Assembly (NCBI GenBank): GCA_964633115.1
Contig: CAZWEO010000013.1
Location: forward strand, 6,008 to 70,007
Source: B30-G6 sp964633115
GTDB lineage: Bacteria; Desulfobacterota; Desulfobacteria; Desulfobacterales; B30-G6
Length of the DNA stretch: 64,000 nt
Direction: 5' to 3'
The notes beneath the pieces were generated by a model. The model did no database searches, was not told the origin of the DNA, and saw nothing but the letters and a program-made list of their open reading frames with translations. Positions within the stretch are counted from its first letter, which is position 1. Each line of letters begins with the position of its first letter. This document shows, piece after piece, positions 41,738 to 51,800 of the stretch. The position numbers and the translations under genes are program-made.

Positions 41738-42763
41738 CTAATAAACGCTGTTTGACACGTTGCCGACATATTCGTCGATATCGCGCATGATTGGATGCAG
41801 GTCTTCCTCCTTGAATTCAAGATTCATCAGGATGTTGGCCGATATCGTTTCAGACTCATCCATAGGTTCGGTTCCGAGACCGCACTTGCGCGCCAGATAA
41901 TCTGCCAAATAAAGAACATAAACAAGTTCATTATCGGGTGCAGAATCCGGTGCATGATGAAATTTGATTGCATGAGTCTGTATTTCCGGCAGATTCCATT
42001 CTTCACAAATTAATGCGGCGATCTCTGAATGGTCAAAACCAAAAAGGGTTTCTTCTGCCTTTCGGGATGATGTACCATTGCTTTTTAGATCATCATAGGC
42101 TGATTTATTTTTTTGAATATATTCATCGAGTATAAGCTTACCGACATCATGCAGGAGACCGGCTGTAAAGGCGTCGTTTTCCAGGGTTGGATGGCGTTTG
42201 GCTGAGATTGTTTTAGCACCCATGGCTACAGCCAATGAATGATTCCAAAGCGTTCCCGCTTCAAAACCATAACCTTTCATTGTATTTGCCAGTATTTTCG
42301 AGGCCCAGGCGGTGTTGATTACCTGTTCCAAAGTCTGATGACCCAGTACTACCAGGGCCTGGTGAATACTGGCAACCCGACCGCTTAAACCGTAGTAGGC
42401 TGAGTTTGCGATCTTAAGTACTTTGGCGATGACGGCCTGATCCGTTTCGAGCACCTTGCCAATTTCTTTAAATGTCGCATTCGGCTTGGACATCACCTCA
42501 CGTGCCTTTTGAATCACTTCCGGCATGGGCTCCAGATCCTCTATTGCTTTGGTGATCGCGGCCATCAAATCTTCTGACGGGTCCATTTGATTCCCAGGCG
42601 CGGGTTCTGCCGTATTTTCATTCTTTTCGTTTTCAACTGATGGCAAATGAATCGTTACCACGCCTTCACATGCGGGACATTTAAATGTTTTCCTTTTTAG
42701 TGACTTTAAGCGATCATCAGGGAAGTTATAATTTTTTCCACAGGTCGGGCATTCAACGTTCAT
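41738..42763 (-). CDS. HDOD-domain protein with N-terminal zinc-ribbon
   Basis: About 341 residues. The N-terminus has an MJ0042-type zinc finger (CPTCGKNYNFPDDRLKSLKRK, then FKCPAC). After a variable linker comes an HDOD domain (about 70-330), with LEPMPEVIQKAREVMSKPNATFKEIGKVLETDQAVIAKVLKIANSAYYG and the HD-type AGLLHDVGKLIL. HDOD proteins act in signalling with response regulators or c-di-GMP circuits; the catalytic HD pair is present but its activity is uncertain. Three ATGs in a row open the gene; the third (42763) is best spaced from GAGG. Confidence 0.88.
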   Translation of the reverse strand: MNVECPTCGKNYNFPDDRLKSLKRKTFKCPACEGVVTIHLPSVENEKNENTAEPAPGNQMDPSEDLMAAITKAIEDLEPMPEVIQKAREVMSKPNATFKEIGKVLETDQAVIAKVLKIANSAYYGLSGRVASIHQALVVLGHQTLEQVINTAWASKILANTMKGYGFEAGTLWNHSLAVAMGAKTISAKRHPTLENDAFTAGLLHDVGKLILDEYIQKNKSAYDDLKSNGTSSRKAEETLFGFDHSEIAALICEEWNLPEIQTHAIKFHHAPDSAPDNELVYVLYLADYLARKCGLGTEPMDESETISANILMNLEFKEEDLHPIMRDIDEYVGNVSNSVY

Positions 42764-42774
42764 CATCATCCTCG

Positions 42775-43185
42775 CTAGTAATTGAAAGATTCAAAATAGA
42801 TCGTATCAACGGGTTTATCTGTAAAACGATTGATTACCGAAAGATAGATCTGTTTGATGGTCTTAAAATCTCGTCTGGCAATCAGTCCGGAAAATTCCTT
42901 CCCATCGATTGTCGTAATAAGGGCGCTTTTAATCTTGGCCGTCTTGTTAGAAATATCTGAGTGTTGCTTTTTATCTTTACAAGGGATGGCTATTTTTAAC
43001 CTGGCATAAGCATCACTCCCAAAATTTGTCATTAATTTGATACGGACATTTTCATAAAATGTATCCTTTTTCTTATAGCTCGTGGGCAATAATCTGATAT
43101 CGTTGGATTCATAGGCATACCACATCAGCACCAGGCCCGATATTAGGACCAGCATGCCGACTACTATAAAAACAATCTTTTTCAA
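42775..43185 (-). CDS. FliL-like membrane protein
   Basis: 136 residues with one N-terminal membrane segment (IVFIVVGMLVLISGLVLMWYA). The rest is periplasmic, and the C-terminal pattern KSALITTIDGKEF...SVINRFTDKPVDTIYFESFNY resembles the end of FliL, which stabilises flagellar stators. No flagellar gene is nearby and the sequence is divergent, so flagellar function is uncertain. It immediately precedes the HDOD gene and may share its transcript. Confidence 0.5.
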   Translation of the reverse strand: MKKIVFIVVGMLVLISGLVLMWYAYESNDIRLLPTSYKKKDTFYENVRIKLMTNFGSDAYARLKIAIPCKDKKQHSDISNKTAKIKSALITTIDGKEFSGLIARRDFKTIKQIYLSVINRFTDKPVDTIYFESFNY

Positions 43186-43360
43186 CCGTTGATCTCTTCT
43201 TAACTCATAATTACAACAATTGATCCGCTAAAAGGTTGTCACCCGGGAGTTCTCAAAGGGCACAAGAGCATATTTCCCGAGTTACCTTGTTTCCGACCAT
43301 CGTGGACACATCTGTATTATCGGAAACTGGCGGTGAAACCTTTAGTCCTATTTATACAGA

Positions 43361-43521
43361 TTATCCGCCTTCGCAGAAGACCACGGGCTTGCCCGTGGAT
43401 GAATGCCAAAAATAAGTTAATTGCTACGGCGCGATGTCACCCCGGGAATAAGGCGGATAACCGCGGCGAAGCCGAAGACGGGTATTTTAATGGGACCACG
43501 GGTTTACCCGCGGGGATCCAT
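43361..43521 (+). repeat. ~165-bp dispersed palindromic repeat, copy A
   Basis: Begins TTATCCGCCTTCGCAGAAGA and ends in GGGGATCCAT. It contains the hairpin CCACGGGCTTGCCCGTGG and a matching internal AAGGCGGATAA that inverts its own start. Most of it recurs in opposite orientation at 53278-53445, with roughly one difference per ten bases by eye. The surrounding 439-base gap (43186-43624) holds nothing else clear. A conserved short frame inside is treated as spurious. Confidence 0.8.
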
Positions 43522-43624
43522 TATCTTGGAAATACTGTCGTATGTCGAGGAATGAATATGTGGGCCAACAAATGATAGTTTCCGCCGCAGGCGGAATAGC
43601 AATAAGACATTTTTAAGATAGTTT

Positions 43625-44860
43625 TTAGAATCCGTCGATGCCTTTGGTCACCTTGTCATAGTAATCCAGGCAAGTGCGAACATATTTTCGTTTTTCCGAA
43701 TAATCACCTGGAAAAAAGCTGCGTTTAAAACCATATGTGATACAGTTTCTTAAGGTCTTTCCGCTTAAGGGAAAATTATTAATGGCCAATAGAATTTCTT
43801 TGGTGACATTGGTTTTGCTTACGGTTCGATTGTCGGTACAAAACACGGTACAAATATTATTTTGAATCATTTTGGCAAAACTATGATTGGTAATATCCTT
43901 GATGGATGGATTGGTTTGCAAATTACTGGTCAGGCATACCTCAATTGGGATGCGTCGATCAGCGATAAATTGGGATAAATTTTCAATGTACTTTTGTTTG
44001 TCGATTATGGCTTTATCCCGGATTTTAGAAGCTTCAAAAAGATAATAGCCATGTCCGATGCGATCGGCATGCAGTTCGGTGATGGCTTGAAAAATCGACT
44101 CAGGGCCATAGGCCTCACCGGCGTGTACGGTTTTGGGAAGAAAGCCTTCATGAACGTATTGAAAGGCCTCCCAGTGATTAGCAGCCGGGTATCCCATTTC
44201 TGCACCGGCCAGATCAAAACCGGCAAGGGGGATGCCGGTCTTATCCCTGATTTTAAGCGCGCCTTTGGCCAGTTCTAAGGAAGCCAATCGACTAACCACC
44301 TCATCATCTGAATAGGTAAATGATTTAATGAAATTATCATAATAAGTGGACCAGTGGCCCAGATTCCGCATGGCACACACGATGATCCCATAATAAAAAG
44401 GCGGTTCGGCTTCACATTTGATCACGGTTCGGTTGTTAAACTCAGTCTGGGCTTTTTGTAGACCTTTGTTGACTGCAATAAATACGTCTTCCATATCCAT
44501 ACAATCGTTAATGTGCAGCTGGGGGGCAAAGCGGACTTCCAGATAACGAACACCTTCTTGTTGATTGTCAACAGCCATCTCATAGGCAATAGTTTCAAGA
44601 TATTCCGGTTTTTGCATGACGGCACAAGAATAGCCGAAGGTGGAGAGATATTCTTCCAGATTGCGGTATTGGTCTTTAAAAAGGGTCTGATTCAATCCTT
44701 CAACGGTATAGCTGGGCAACTTAAGCTTCTCTTTTTTAGAAATTTCAATGATGGTTTTGGGCCGAATCGATCCATCCAGATGTACATGCAAATCATTCTT
44801 GGGTATTTTTAATACCGTTGCTTTTAAATTTTTTTTATCCATGTTCAATTTGGCATTCAT
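43625..44860 (-). CDS. add: Adenosine deaminase-family protein
   Basis: 411 residues of the adenosine/AMP deaminase amidohydrolase family. The metal motif is HVHLDGSIRP; later come EVRFAPQLH, the substrate region DLAGAEMGYPA, HAGEAYGPESIFQAI with the metal His, GHGYYLFEASKI and the CLTSNLQTN / FCTDNRTVSKTN region with the catalytic Asp. It is longer than classical Add (about 340), so a related substrate is possible. AAAGGA precedes the ATG. Confidence 0.85.
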   Translation of the reverse strand: MNAKLNMDKKNLKATVLKIPKNDLHVHLDGSIRPKTIIEISKKEKLKLPSYTVEGLNQTLFKDQYRNLEEYLSTFGYSCAVMQKPEYLETIAYEMAVDNQQEGVRYLEVRFAPQLHINDCMDMEDVFIAVNKGLQKAQTEFNNRTVIKCEAEPPFYYGIIVCAMRNLGHWSTYYDNFIKSFTYSDDEVVSRLASLELAKGALKIRDKTGIPLAGFDLAGAEMGYPAANHWEAFQYVHEGFLPKTVHAGEAYGPESIFQAITELHADRIGHGYYLFEASKIRDKAIIDKQKYIENLSQFIADRRIPIEVCLTSNLQTNPSIKDITNHSFAKMIQNNICTVFCTDNRTVSKTNVTKEILLAINNFPLSGKTLRNCITYGFKRSFFPGDYSEKRKYVRTCLDYYDKVTKGIDGF

Positions 44861-44917
44861 AATAGGTCCTTTGTGTGATTGGCTTACCCAAAATTATCTA
44901 GAATCGAAACTATAAGG

Positions 44918-45607
44918 CTAGCGGTTTTCGACCGCAGCTTCCCGGTTGAATGCGATGGTATCCGTTTTTGCATTCAGGGCAAGAATCTTGGGATAATATC
45001 GTCGGTAGGCTGCAAATAACATGTCATAAGGGACATCGTTATAGGTGCCGTGATCGGTAACATATTCCATATGGCGTTTGCCCTGTTCATCAAATTCGTG
45101 AAATAAAGAATCCCGACTGCCGTCAAATTCCAGGGGTTTAACTTTAAAATTTTGGCAGAGTGTCAAGTTAAAGGCCGGCGTGGCCTTAACCCAGTTACGC
45201 TTTAGATAGATATCAACGTATCCATGGTAGAGGTACACATCTGTATCCATCAAAGCGCTCAGCCTCTCCGTGGATAAATGGTTTTTTACATCAGCATATC
45301 CGGGGCGGGCCGGGATTCCTTGGGCGCGCAGCACTGCCGTTAAAAGTACCGCCTTGGGTACACAGAACCCGGCCCCCCTTTTTAGAACAGTACTGGCTCG
45401 AAGCGCTTGGCGACTATCTTCCATGCTGTAGGGGTCGTAGCGGATGTCGTCGCGCACAGCATAGTAAAGCGCAACCGCCCGATCCAGATCCGACCGTTTG
45501 CCGCGGCATTTCGCTTGGGCATACGCCTGTATCGACGGTGTATCACTATCGATAAAATAAGTAGCTTTCAGATAAGATTTGAAATCCGTTGTAGTGCTCA
45601 TGTTCAT
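44918..45607 (-). CDS. Transglutaminase-like domain protein
   Basis: 229 residues. A transglutaminase/cysteine-protease core: the catalytic Cys in RGAGFCVPKAVLLTAVLRAQGIPARPGYAD, the His region YHGYVDIYLKRNWVKATPAFN, and Asp nearby. The family acts on peptides or has lost activity; all three catalytic positions appear present. It lies downstream of the DUF1992 gene on the same strand. Substrate unknown. Confidence 0.8.
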   Translation of the reverse strand: MNMSTTTDFKSYLKATYFIDSDTPSIQAYAQAKCRGKRSDLDRAVALYYAVRDDIRYDPYSMEDSRQALRASTVLKRGAGFCVPKAVLLTAVLRAQGIPARPGYADVKNHLSTERLSALMDTDVYLYHGYVDIYLKRNWVKATPAFNLTLCQNFKVKPLEFDGSRDSLFHEFDEQGKRHMEYVTDHGTYNDVPYDMLFAAYRRYYPKILALNAKTDTIAFNREAAVENR

Positions 45608-45727
45608 CTTGACTTTGTATTGCCAAATAAAGAAATCGGTGTGGTTGTAAATATGATAACTGGTGTAACTGTAGTGGGCACAATGTTGAATCTTACGGGC
45701 CCGGATATTTCCAAATCAGCGATTTCT

Positions 45728-46165
45728 TTATTTCTTGAACTGCTTATTGTAGTCCATATAGAAATAATATTGTTGTGATATTTCCGCCAGTTCCTTAACG
45801 AGTTTCTTTTTTTCTTTTGGGGATCGACACTGTTTAATTTTATCCTTGAGTTCCTCCAGCTCACGCTTGAGACGTACTTCCTCTGGCAGGTAGCCGGCAT
45901 TTCTGAGGACATGATAGGCGGTGCGCAAGTGCTCAGGCACCGCCATATACTTGCCGATATTTAATGGTTTGCCCTTACCGGGTAAATTGTCAAAGGCTCC
46001 CTCGGCCATGGCCTGTTGTATCTTGGCTTCTACCGGATCTTCCAGTTCCTCGACACGTTTATCCTCGTCGGATTCCAGGATTTCTTGATAACGTGCCTGG
46101 GTTGTTTCGCGGGTTTGAATACGGTCCGCAGTGGCAATTTTTTTTTGGTTATAATTTTTACTCAT
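45728..46165 (-). CDS. DUF1992/DnaJC28-like protein
   Basis: 145 residues matching the DUF1992 family by AKIQQAMAEGAFDNLPGKGKPL and the YHVLRNAGYLPEEVRLKRELEELK helix. Function is unknown; the family is widespread and helical, with a DnaJC28 (human) relation. It lies 7 bases downstream of the DUF6178-like gene, suggesting an operon. Confidence 0.85.
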   Translation of the reverse strand: MSKNYNQKKIATADRIQTRETTQARYQEILESDEDKRVEELEDPVEAKIQQAMAEGAFDNLPGKGKPLNIGKYMAVPEHLRTAYHVLRNAGYLPEEVRLKRELEELKDKIKQCRSPKEKKKLVKELAEISQQYYFYMDYNKQFKK

Positions 46166-46172
46166 CCTAATC

Positions 46173-47906
46173 TCATTTGAGTAAAAAAAGTTTTGTAAAG
46201 CGGGGATCCAAATCTTTGGTGGAAACCGCGCCTAGTTCTTGTTCCATTTCATTAAAAAGATCTTCAAGCACTTGGCCATTGGCCTCCCCTATCTGGCTAG
46301 CCGGGATACCACTTTGCGAAGCAAGCCACTTTAGGAAATTGCTTTTGATGGTCATGCGGATATGCCGCGGCTTGGTTTTACTGCGCCAGAGGGTCTTAAA
46401 GAAGGATTTAAATTGCTCCAGGGCTATAGGTGTCAAAGTATTTTCATCCCTGTTTGGATCCATGGCCGCCCAGGCCCAATGGGTTAGTAGCAGGTTTTTA
46501 TATGTCAGCAAACCGGTGGACGGATAAGGTTTTAAATCAAGCGCAAGCTTTGCCAACAACCTGTCCAAATTGATTATATTTGTAAGAATCATATCGGTGC
46601 TATGGATGTCTTCTTTTTTCTCAAATTCACGGTAGAGTGTGCCTGATCGGTAATCATCAAAAAAAAGTGGCCGTTTGATCAGCAATCCACCAACAACCCC
46701 CATGTCCTTCTGATCCCAGAAACTTAAGGCAAGTCCGTGGGCCAGGCTCCAGCTTTCGCGATGCCAGTTTTCAGCCCGCCATTTCAGCTCAAGCGCTTGA
46801 CCATAACCGGTTCGAAAAATATCGGACATCAGAAAACGCATTAGGGTTTGATCATGTTTGTCAGACAAGGCTTCAAGCCCAATACTCAAGTAACCGGCTG
46901 CCTTGCTGACAGCGGCTTGCAAGCCGACGCGCCCGGTGATAGTGGACTGATCGGCCACAACCAGTTGATTGCACAGCCCAGCAAACTCAGATTGCAATTG
47001 CATTAAAATATGGGCGTCGTCGATAATTGCCAGGGCCTTGGCGAATACATTGTCAGTGGATAGCAAGTGGGGGGCAAAAAACGGCACCGGTTCTAATGTC
47101 ACTGTTTCATTTGAGTCGGAGACAAGCGATTGGGAGCGTTGTCTCAAGCTTCCCGGGTCGAGGGGCTGATATATACCAACAGCTTCTTCAAAGGGTAGGA
47201 AGCCTTTGGCAGCCAGACGCACATTGCGCAATCGATAAGCTTCTTCTTCTGTTTCTGCCGGTATGAGGGCCGCTGATTCAAGCAAAAGGCCCTGGAAACG
47301 CTGGTGATCAATGTCCGCAAGGCGTTGCAGTAATTGCAATAGAAATGTTTTGCGGTCCTTGGTATATTGTTCTTTATGTTCGGTCTCCGTAGCGTCTGTT
47401 TCTGCTGATGGTTCCAGGACCGGGTTCAAAATACGAAAATAAACAGTGTCGTCAAAGGTTACGAACCCATCGCCAAATTCCGACGGACTTTGGTCATGCT
47501 CACGAATGCGGATCTCGACATTTTGAAAAAGAAAAAGTTCTGTGAAGATGGCCTTTTGATTGGAACACCAAGCGGCCAGCCTTTGGGGATCAGCCGCCAA
47601 GAGCATGTGAAGCCATTTGGTGCTGGCGACTGGATCCAGGCGATCTTTATGCCAGATTTCGGTGTCGAGTATATATTCCCATTGTTGGTTGGATGCTAAT
47701 GAGAGCATCGGAAGCGCGTCCTGTGGGCCAATATCACGTATCAAAATATGTAAATCCTCGGCCGGAATCGAGTGCACGATTTCAAGCGCGCGCGGGGTTG
47801 CCTGCAAACGATCCAAGACTTCAGCTGGCTTGAGCGCCAATAGTTTTTCACGTTCCTTTTTGAGATTCTGTAAGCGCTGGACTATTTTATTATCTTCGGA
47901 AGTCAT
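46173..47906 (-). CDS. Large conserved protein, DUF6178-like
   Basis: 577 residues, predicted mostly helical and soluble, with no signal peptide or recognisable catalytic motif. Recurrent features: LKPAEVLDRLQATPRALEIVHSIPAEDLHILIRDIGP near the start and FEEAVGIYQPLDPG in the middle. I associate this N-terminus with DUF6178 proteins of delta-type anaerobes, from memory. It is co-directional with the DUF1992 and transglutaminase genes. Confidence 0.7.
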   Translation of the reverse strand: MTSEDNKIVQRLQNLKKEREKLLALKPAEVLDRLQATPRALEIVHSIPAEDLHILIRDIGPQDALPMLSLASNQQWEYILDTEIWHKDRLDPVASTKWLHMLLAADPQRLAAWCSNQKAIFTELFLFQNVEIRIREHDQSPSEFGDGFVTFDDTVYFRILNPVLEPSAETDATETEHKEQYTKDRKTFLLQLLQRLADIDHQRFQGLLLESAALIPAETEEEAYRLRNVRLAAKGFLPFEEAVGIYQPLDPGSLRQRSQSLVSDSNETVTLEPVPFFAPHLLSTDNVFAKALAIIDDAHILMQLQSEFAGLCNQLVVADQSTITGRVGLQAAVSKAAGYLSIGLEALSDKHDQTLMRFLMSDIFRTGYGQALELKWRAENWHRESWSLAHGLALSFWDQKDMGVVGGLLIKRPLFFDDYRSGTLYREFEKKEDIHSTDMILTNIINLDRLLAKLALDLKPYPSTGLLTYKNLLLTHWAWAAMDPNRDENTLTPIALEQFKSFFKTLWRSKTKPRHIRMTIKSNFLKWLASQSGIPASQIGEANGQVLEDLFNEMEQELGAVSTKDLDPRFTKLFLLK

Positions 47907-48096
47907 GTTTCATCTCAATAAATTAGCCATAAACATGGTCAAGTTCTAATCCAATTATTAACCTTTAAACAGTTTTACCCAACTAGAACCACACTTTATT
48001 CAGCCATTCAATGGAAAAGTTCCGGTGTCTCCAAGTCTCAAGAACTGGAGGTGCCCCTTGTAATATTCTGTTAGACCACCTTTTTTGCGTCCGTCT

Positions 48097-48169
48097 TTCC
48101 CGCGGAAGCGGGAACCCAGGCAAAGCCATCAGCTAAATGCTGATCCTGGATCCCCGATTTCTCGGGGAT
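48097..48169. repeat. Paired hairpins of a dispersed intergenic repeat
   Basis: TTCCCGC-GGAA-GCGGGAA (48097-48114) and ATCCCCGA-TTTC-TCGGGGAT (48150-48169) sit within the 363-base gap 47907-48269. A related fragment (gtcatccccgagaagtcggg) occurs at 54592. These resemble the common proteobacterial repeat pair around words such as tcatccccga. The rest of the gap is word-like filler. Confidence 0.65.
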
Positions 48170-48269
48170 GACAACGGAAGGAGAGGCTGCCAGGAAGATC
48201 CGTTACACGCTACACGAACCCCGTAACCCGCAACACGATTCTGAATTCTGACTCCTTACTGCTTACTTC

Positions 48270-49829
48270 CTACTGCTTACTCGTTTTTGGTCCGCCAATC
48301 CGGCTATGCAATCGCTGGGTCCAAATGATCAGGAATAAAACCGGAATACCAATGATAGCAGTGCCGATGAAAAACCAAGCATAGCCCACATTATTTACCA
48401 TACCGCCAGAATAGCCGGCCAGAATTTTTGGAAACAGTGTCATTATCGAACTAAACAGGGCATATTGCATGGCCGTAAAGGATATACTTGTCAGACTGGA
48501 AAGATAAGCCACAAATGCCGCTGCGGCAATCCCGGCACTGCCATTGTCGGCGACAATAACCCATAACAGCAAGAATTCATTAGGGCTTTGGCCAGCTACA
48601 TAGGCAAATAAAAGGTTGGTGGCCGCCGCCAGAAAAGCCCCCAGAAGGAGAATGCGTCCAACACCATAACGCATAGACAAGATACCACCTAAAAATCCAC
48701 CGCCGAGCGTAGCCCACAAGCCCCAAAATTTTGTATAGGTGGCGATCTGGGATTTGGTATAGCCAACATCCAAATAGAAAAGGTTGGCAATCACCCCCAT
48801 CAATATATCTGAAATACGGTAAGTCCCCACCAATACCAGAATTGCCAGTGCAGTTTTCCCATATCGCTGAAAAAAGTCGGCGATTGGATCCAGATAAGTC
48901 TCCTTGATATGGCTCAGGGGCACCAAATGAAATTGAACACAAACCCAGGCTGCCAGACCACCCATTAGGACGCTAAATCCCAGCCTTCCGGTTTCTGTGG
49001 AAAATCCGGCCAGTTGTTGAATCCAGCCCCAATTATCCACCAAAAAGGATTTTATCACACGGGCCGGTGTGGCCGACCAGAAAAATCCAAGCACAAAACT
49101 GCCGATGGCGATGAGGAATGCCGCCAGAAAGCGAATATAATCGGAAATGCCCTTAAAGCTGCTGTCTGGGCGTCTTTCAACTTTTGGCTCCTTGATGACT
49201 AAGGTTGTGGCTACACCCACGAACATGACCAGGGCCATCACCCGATAGACACGCGCCCAGACGTTGGGATCATATCCTCCCGGGCCCCACCAGTCAGCCA
49301 GCCACAGGGATCCAGCGCCGGCCAGCAACATGCCGATCCGATAACCGGCAATATACATGGAAGACAGCATGGATTGCAAATCAGCGCCTGCCGATTCAAT
49401 CCGATAAGCATCGATAACGATATCCTGGGTGGCGGATGAGAATCCCACCAACATGGCACCCACGGCCGTCATAATCAGCGCTTTTTGCGGGTCAAAAAGG
49501 GAAATCCAGAGCATGGCGGCAATAATGCAGAACTGAGAAACCAATAGCCAACTGCGTCGTCGTCCCATGCGTGCGGAAAGTACTGGGAATGGTAATCGAT
49601 CGATTATGGGAGCCCAAACAAATTTGAAAGAATAGCCCAGTGCCGCCCAACTAAAAAACGTCACGGTAGAACGATCAACGCCGGCTTCCCGTAACCAGAC
49701 TGAAAGCGTGCTGAATATGAGTAAGATTGGCAAACCCGCCGAAAATCCCAGAAACAGCATGGTAATTGCTCGCGGGTGGATTAGCGCAGCGATGGCATTG
49801 GACCAGCTGTTAGCCCCTTTCGGGCTCAA
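48270..49829 (-). CDS. MFS transporter, AmpG-like permease
   Basis: 519 residues with about 12-14 membrane segments. The start region (FLGFSAGLPILLIFSTLSVWLREAGVDRSTVTFFSW, split as family motifs), FVWAPIIDR and RRRSWLLVSQ match AmpG-type muropeptide permeases, which import anhydromuropeptides for cell-wall recycling. The apparent start is TTG 49829, overlapping the pckG stop (TTGA), with GGGAGG 6 bases upstream. Co-transcribed with pckG; substrate inferred from family. Confidence 0.82.
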   Translation of the reverse strand: MSPKGANSWSNAIAALIHPRAITMLFLGFSAGLPILLIFSTLSVWLREAGVDRSTVTFFSWAALGYSFKFVWAPIIDRLPFPVLSARMGRRRSWLLVSQFCIIAAMLWISLFDPQKALIMTAVGAMLVGFSSATQDIVIDAYRIESAGADLQSMLSSMYIAGYRIGMLLAGAGSLWLADWWGPGGYDPNVWARVYRVMALVMFVGVATTLVIKEPKVERRPDSSFKGISDYIRFLAAFLIAIGSFVLGFFWSATPARVIKSFLVDNWGWIQQLAGFSTETGRLGFSVLMGGLAAWVCVQFHLVPLSHIKETYLDPIADFFQRYGKTALAILVLVGTYRISDILMGVIANLFYLDVGYTKSQIATYTKFWGLWATLGGGFLGGILSMRYGVGRILLLGAFLAAATNLLFAYVAGQSPNEFLLLWVIVADNGSAGIAAAAFVAYLSSLTSISFTAMQYALFSSIMTLFPKILAGYSGGMVNNVGYAWFFIGTAIIGIPVLFLIIWTQRLHSRIGGPKTSKQ

Positions 49830-51790
49830 TCGGCCTCCCGGAGTTGGTCAGGTGTTACCACATTGCCATAGCGCTCTTTGTATTTTAAGAGGGCCTCCCG
49901 CTGCGCTTTGAGAATAGTAAACAAACGCTCGGGTATATTGGCTTCCTTTTCATAGGCAGCATGCTGCAAATCGATTCTGGACACGATGTTGTCAATATAC
50001 AGAGAGAACTGCCGATCATAAAGGTCCTTGCTATATTCTTTATCGATGATGGATTTGAATAGCGATTCAAGATCTGTAAAAAGTGGCAGATCGCCGATGG
50101 GTGTCTGGATGCAATCGACCTCCTTGTGCGCCCTTCTTTCCAACCAGGCCAGCCAGACTTTCACGTCTCTTTTTTCTCCCAACAGTTTCTGGGAGGACCC
50201 ACCCCGGGCTTCATGGGTTAGGAAATAATTCAGACCGGCCAGGACCGGACGTTTTTCAGCAGCTAGGTTAGCATGATTGAAAAACTGAAATTGGGCATCC
50301 ATATAATCACCCAATGAACCCGGTATGAAGGGTGCATTGGCCCAAGGCGCTCGTTTGACGCCGGTGGCACCCACTTCCGTGGCCGTTGCCGCGGAAACAA
50401 TGGTGGCACCAATGACTACGCCCTCGTCGGCACTTCTGGCGGCCCAGACTGGTGGCATGGTATCGCTATCACGACCGCTATAGGTGATGATGCGTGTTTC
50501 CACCCCAGCAGGGTCTTCGGCCAGATCAGAATAATTGGATAGAGCTGTGGACGCAACGGTGCAACGCGAATTGGGATGCGATATGGGTATTGGTTTGCCA
50601 TTATCATCCAGTTTGCCCTGAAACCACTCGCCTTGGAAATTTTTTCCCTTTTCAGGCGGTTTCTCTCCATTGCCTACCCAGTGAGGCGCTCCATTTTCAT
50701 CGATAAGCACGTTCGACCAGATTACTTCGGCGCCTTTACGCCGCAATATTTGCATCAACATGGGATCGCCTTCCCAATTGACGTCTTCTACAATACCAAA
50801 GATACCACACTCCGGATTTACAGATCGAATGCTGCCGTCATCTGCAATCCACATTTGGGCCAGATCGTCACCCACAAAATGGTTGCCCGCCATGGCAGTC
50901 GTGGTCTTACCACAGCCACTTGGCGCAGCACCCGTGCACCAGGTCACGCGTCCATTGGGACCGTTTATGCCGGTGATAAACATATGCTCGGACAATTCCA
51001 GCCCCTTATTTTCATACACCGCCTTGTCTACGGCAAAGCGATGATTTCCTTTTTTCAACAGCAAAGTATTACCGGCATAGGTGCAATTGAAACTGAAGGT
51101 GGTTCGAAAGCTGCGGTCCATAAATACACGCGCGTTGGGCAGGTCCTCAGGGCGGTTCAAGCCTTCGCTATGTAGATTGACAAAAAAATGGCCGGAATGC
51201 GCGACCTCTTGGTCAAAAGCATGAAATGCATTGCGATACAAGATTTCAGCACTATGTGAGACATACGCAGAGCTGGTAATTTCTAAAGCCGGATTGGAAA
51301 CAGGTGAGCCGACGGGACCGCGGACATAAAAACCGATTATCATGGTTTGGCCTTTCATGATACCGGCCATTGTTTTGCGAACCACCTCAAGCGCCTCAGT
51401 GCGGTCCATACGATTGGCCAATGAACTTATTTGCTCGTCGGGATTGGCAATATAATAGGTGCGGTCGATAATCCGGCCTTGCTCTTTTGGCAAGTCATAG
51501 TGAATCGTGTGTTGTGGCATGGGCAAGGGGGCCTCTTCTCCTTTTTTTAAGGAGAGTTCCCGGATAAATTGCCGGTCTTCTGCGGATCCGGTGTTAACAA
51601 AAAGTTGGTCCGGATTGCACATGGCAACAGCGTTCGCAATTTTGATGCACGCCTCCTGATCTTTAATCTGTTGGATGCGTGCTAAATGTTGGGGTGACAT
51701 AGTTTTTTGCAGATATTCAACAGCGGCTGCGTAAGTATTTATACCGCCAATCTCAACGATGATGTCAACACCCCTATTTTTTTGAAGCAT
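49826..51790 (-). CDS. pckG: Phosphoenolpyruvate carboxykinase (GTP)
   Basis: 654 residues. The enzyme interconverts oxaloacetate and phosphoenolpyruvate. Visible: the reactive-Cys P-loop GAAPSGCGKTTTAM, the metal/kinase-2 region MWIADDGSIRSVNPECGIFGIVEDVNWEGDP, SHPNSRCT, and PFIPGSLGDYMDAQFQFF. The length (family about 600) is slightly extended at the N-terminus. GGAGGA lies before the ATG. It fits gluconeogenic or anaplerotic carbon flow in an anaerobe. It is followed by the AmpG-like gene with a 4-base overlap. Confidence 0.95.
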   Translation of the reverse strand: MLQKNRGVDIIVEIGGINTYAAAVEYLQKTMSPQHLARIQQIKDQEACIKIANAVAMCNPDQLFVNTGSAEDRQFIRELSLKKGEEAPLPMPQHTIHYDLPKEQGRIIDRTYYIANPDEQISSLANRMDRTEALEVVRKTMAGIMKGQTMIIGFYVRGPVGSPVSNPALEITSSAYVSHSAEILYRNAFHAFDQEVAHSGHFFVNLHSEGLNRPEDLPNARVFMDRSFRTTFSFNCTYAGNTLLLKKGNHRFAVDKAVYENKGLELSEHMFITGINGPNGRVTWCTGAAPSGCGKTTTAMAGNHFVGDDLAQMWIADDGSIRSVNPECGIFGIVEDVNWEGDPMLMQILRRKGAEVIWSNVLIDENGAPHWVGNGEKPPEKGKNFQGEWFQGKLDDNGKPIPISHPNSRCTVASTALSNYSDLAEDPAGVETRIITYSGRDSDTMPPVWAARSADEGVVIGATIVSAATATEVGATGVKRAPWANAPFIPGSLGDYMDAQFQFFNHANLAAEKRPVLAGLNYFLTHEARGGSSQKLLGEKRDVKVWLAWLERRAHKEVDCIQTPIGDLPLFTDLESLFKSIIDKEYSKDLYDRQFSLYIDNIVSRIDLQHAAYEKEANIPERLFTILKAQREALLKYKERYGNVVTPDQLREAD

Positions 51791-51800
51791 AATCTTCCTC

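Noticed and set aside
43333..43575. 80-residue ORF over repeat copy A that partly matches the start of an ORF over copy B
   Set aside because: The similarity comes entirely from the shared DNA repeat, no ribosome site is present, and the phosphoesterase has a better start downstream of copy B.
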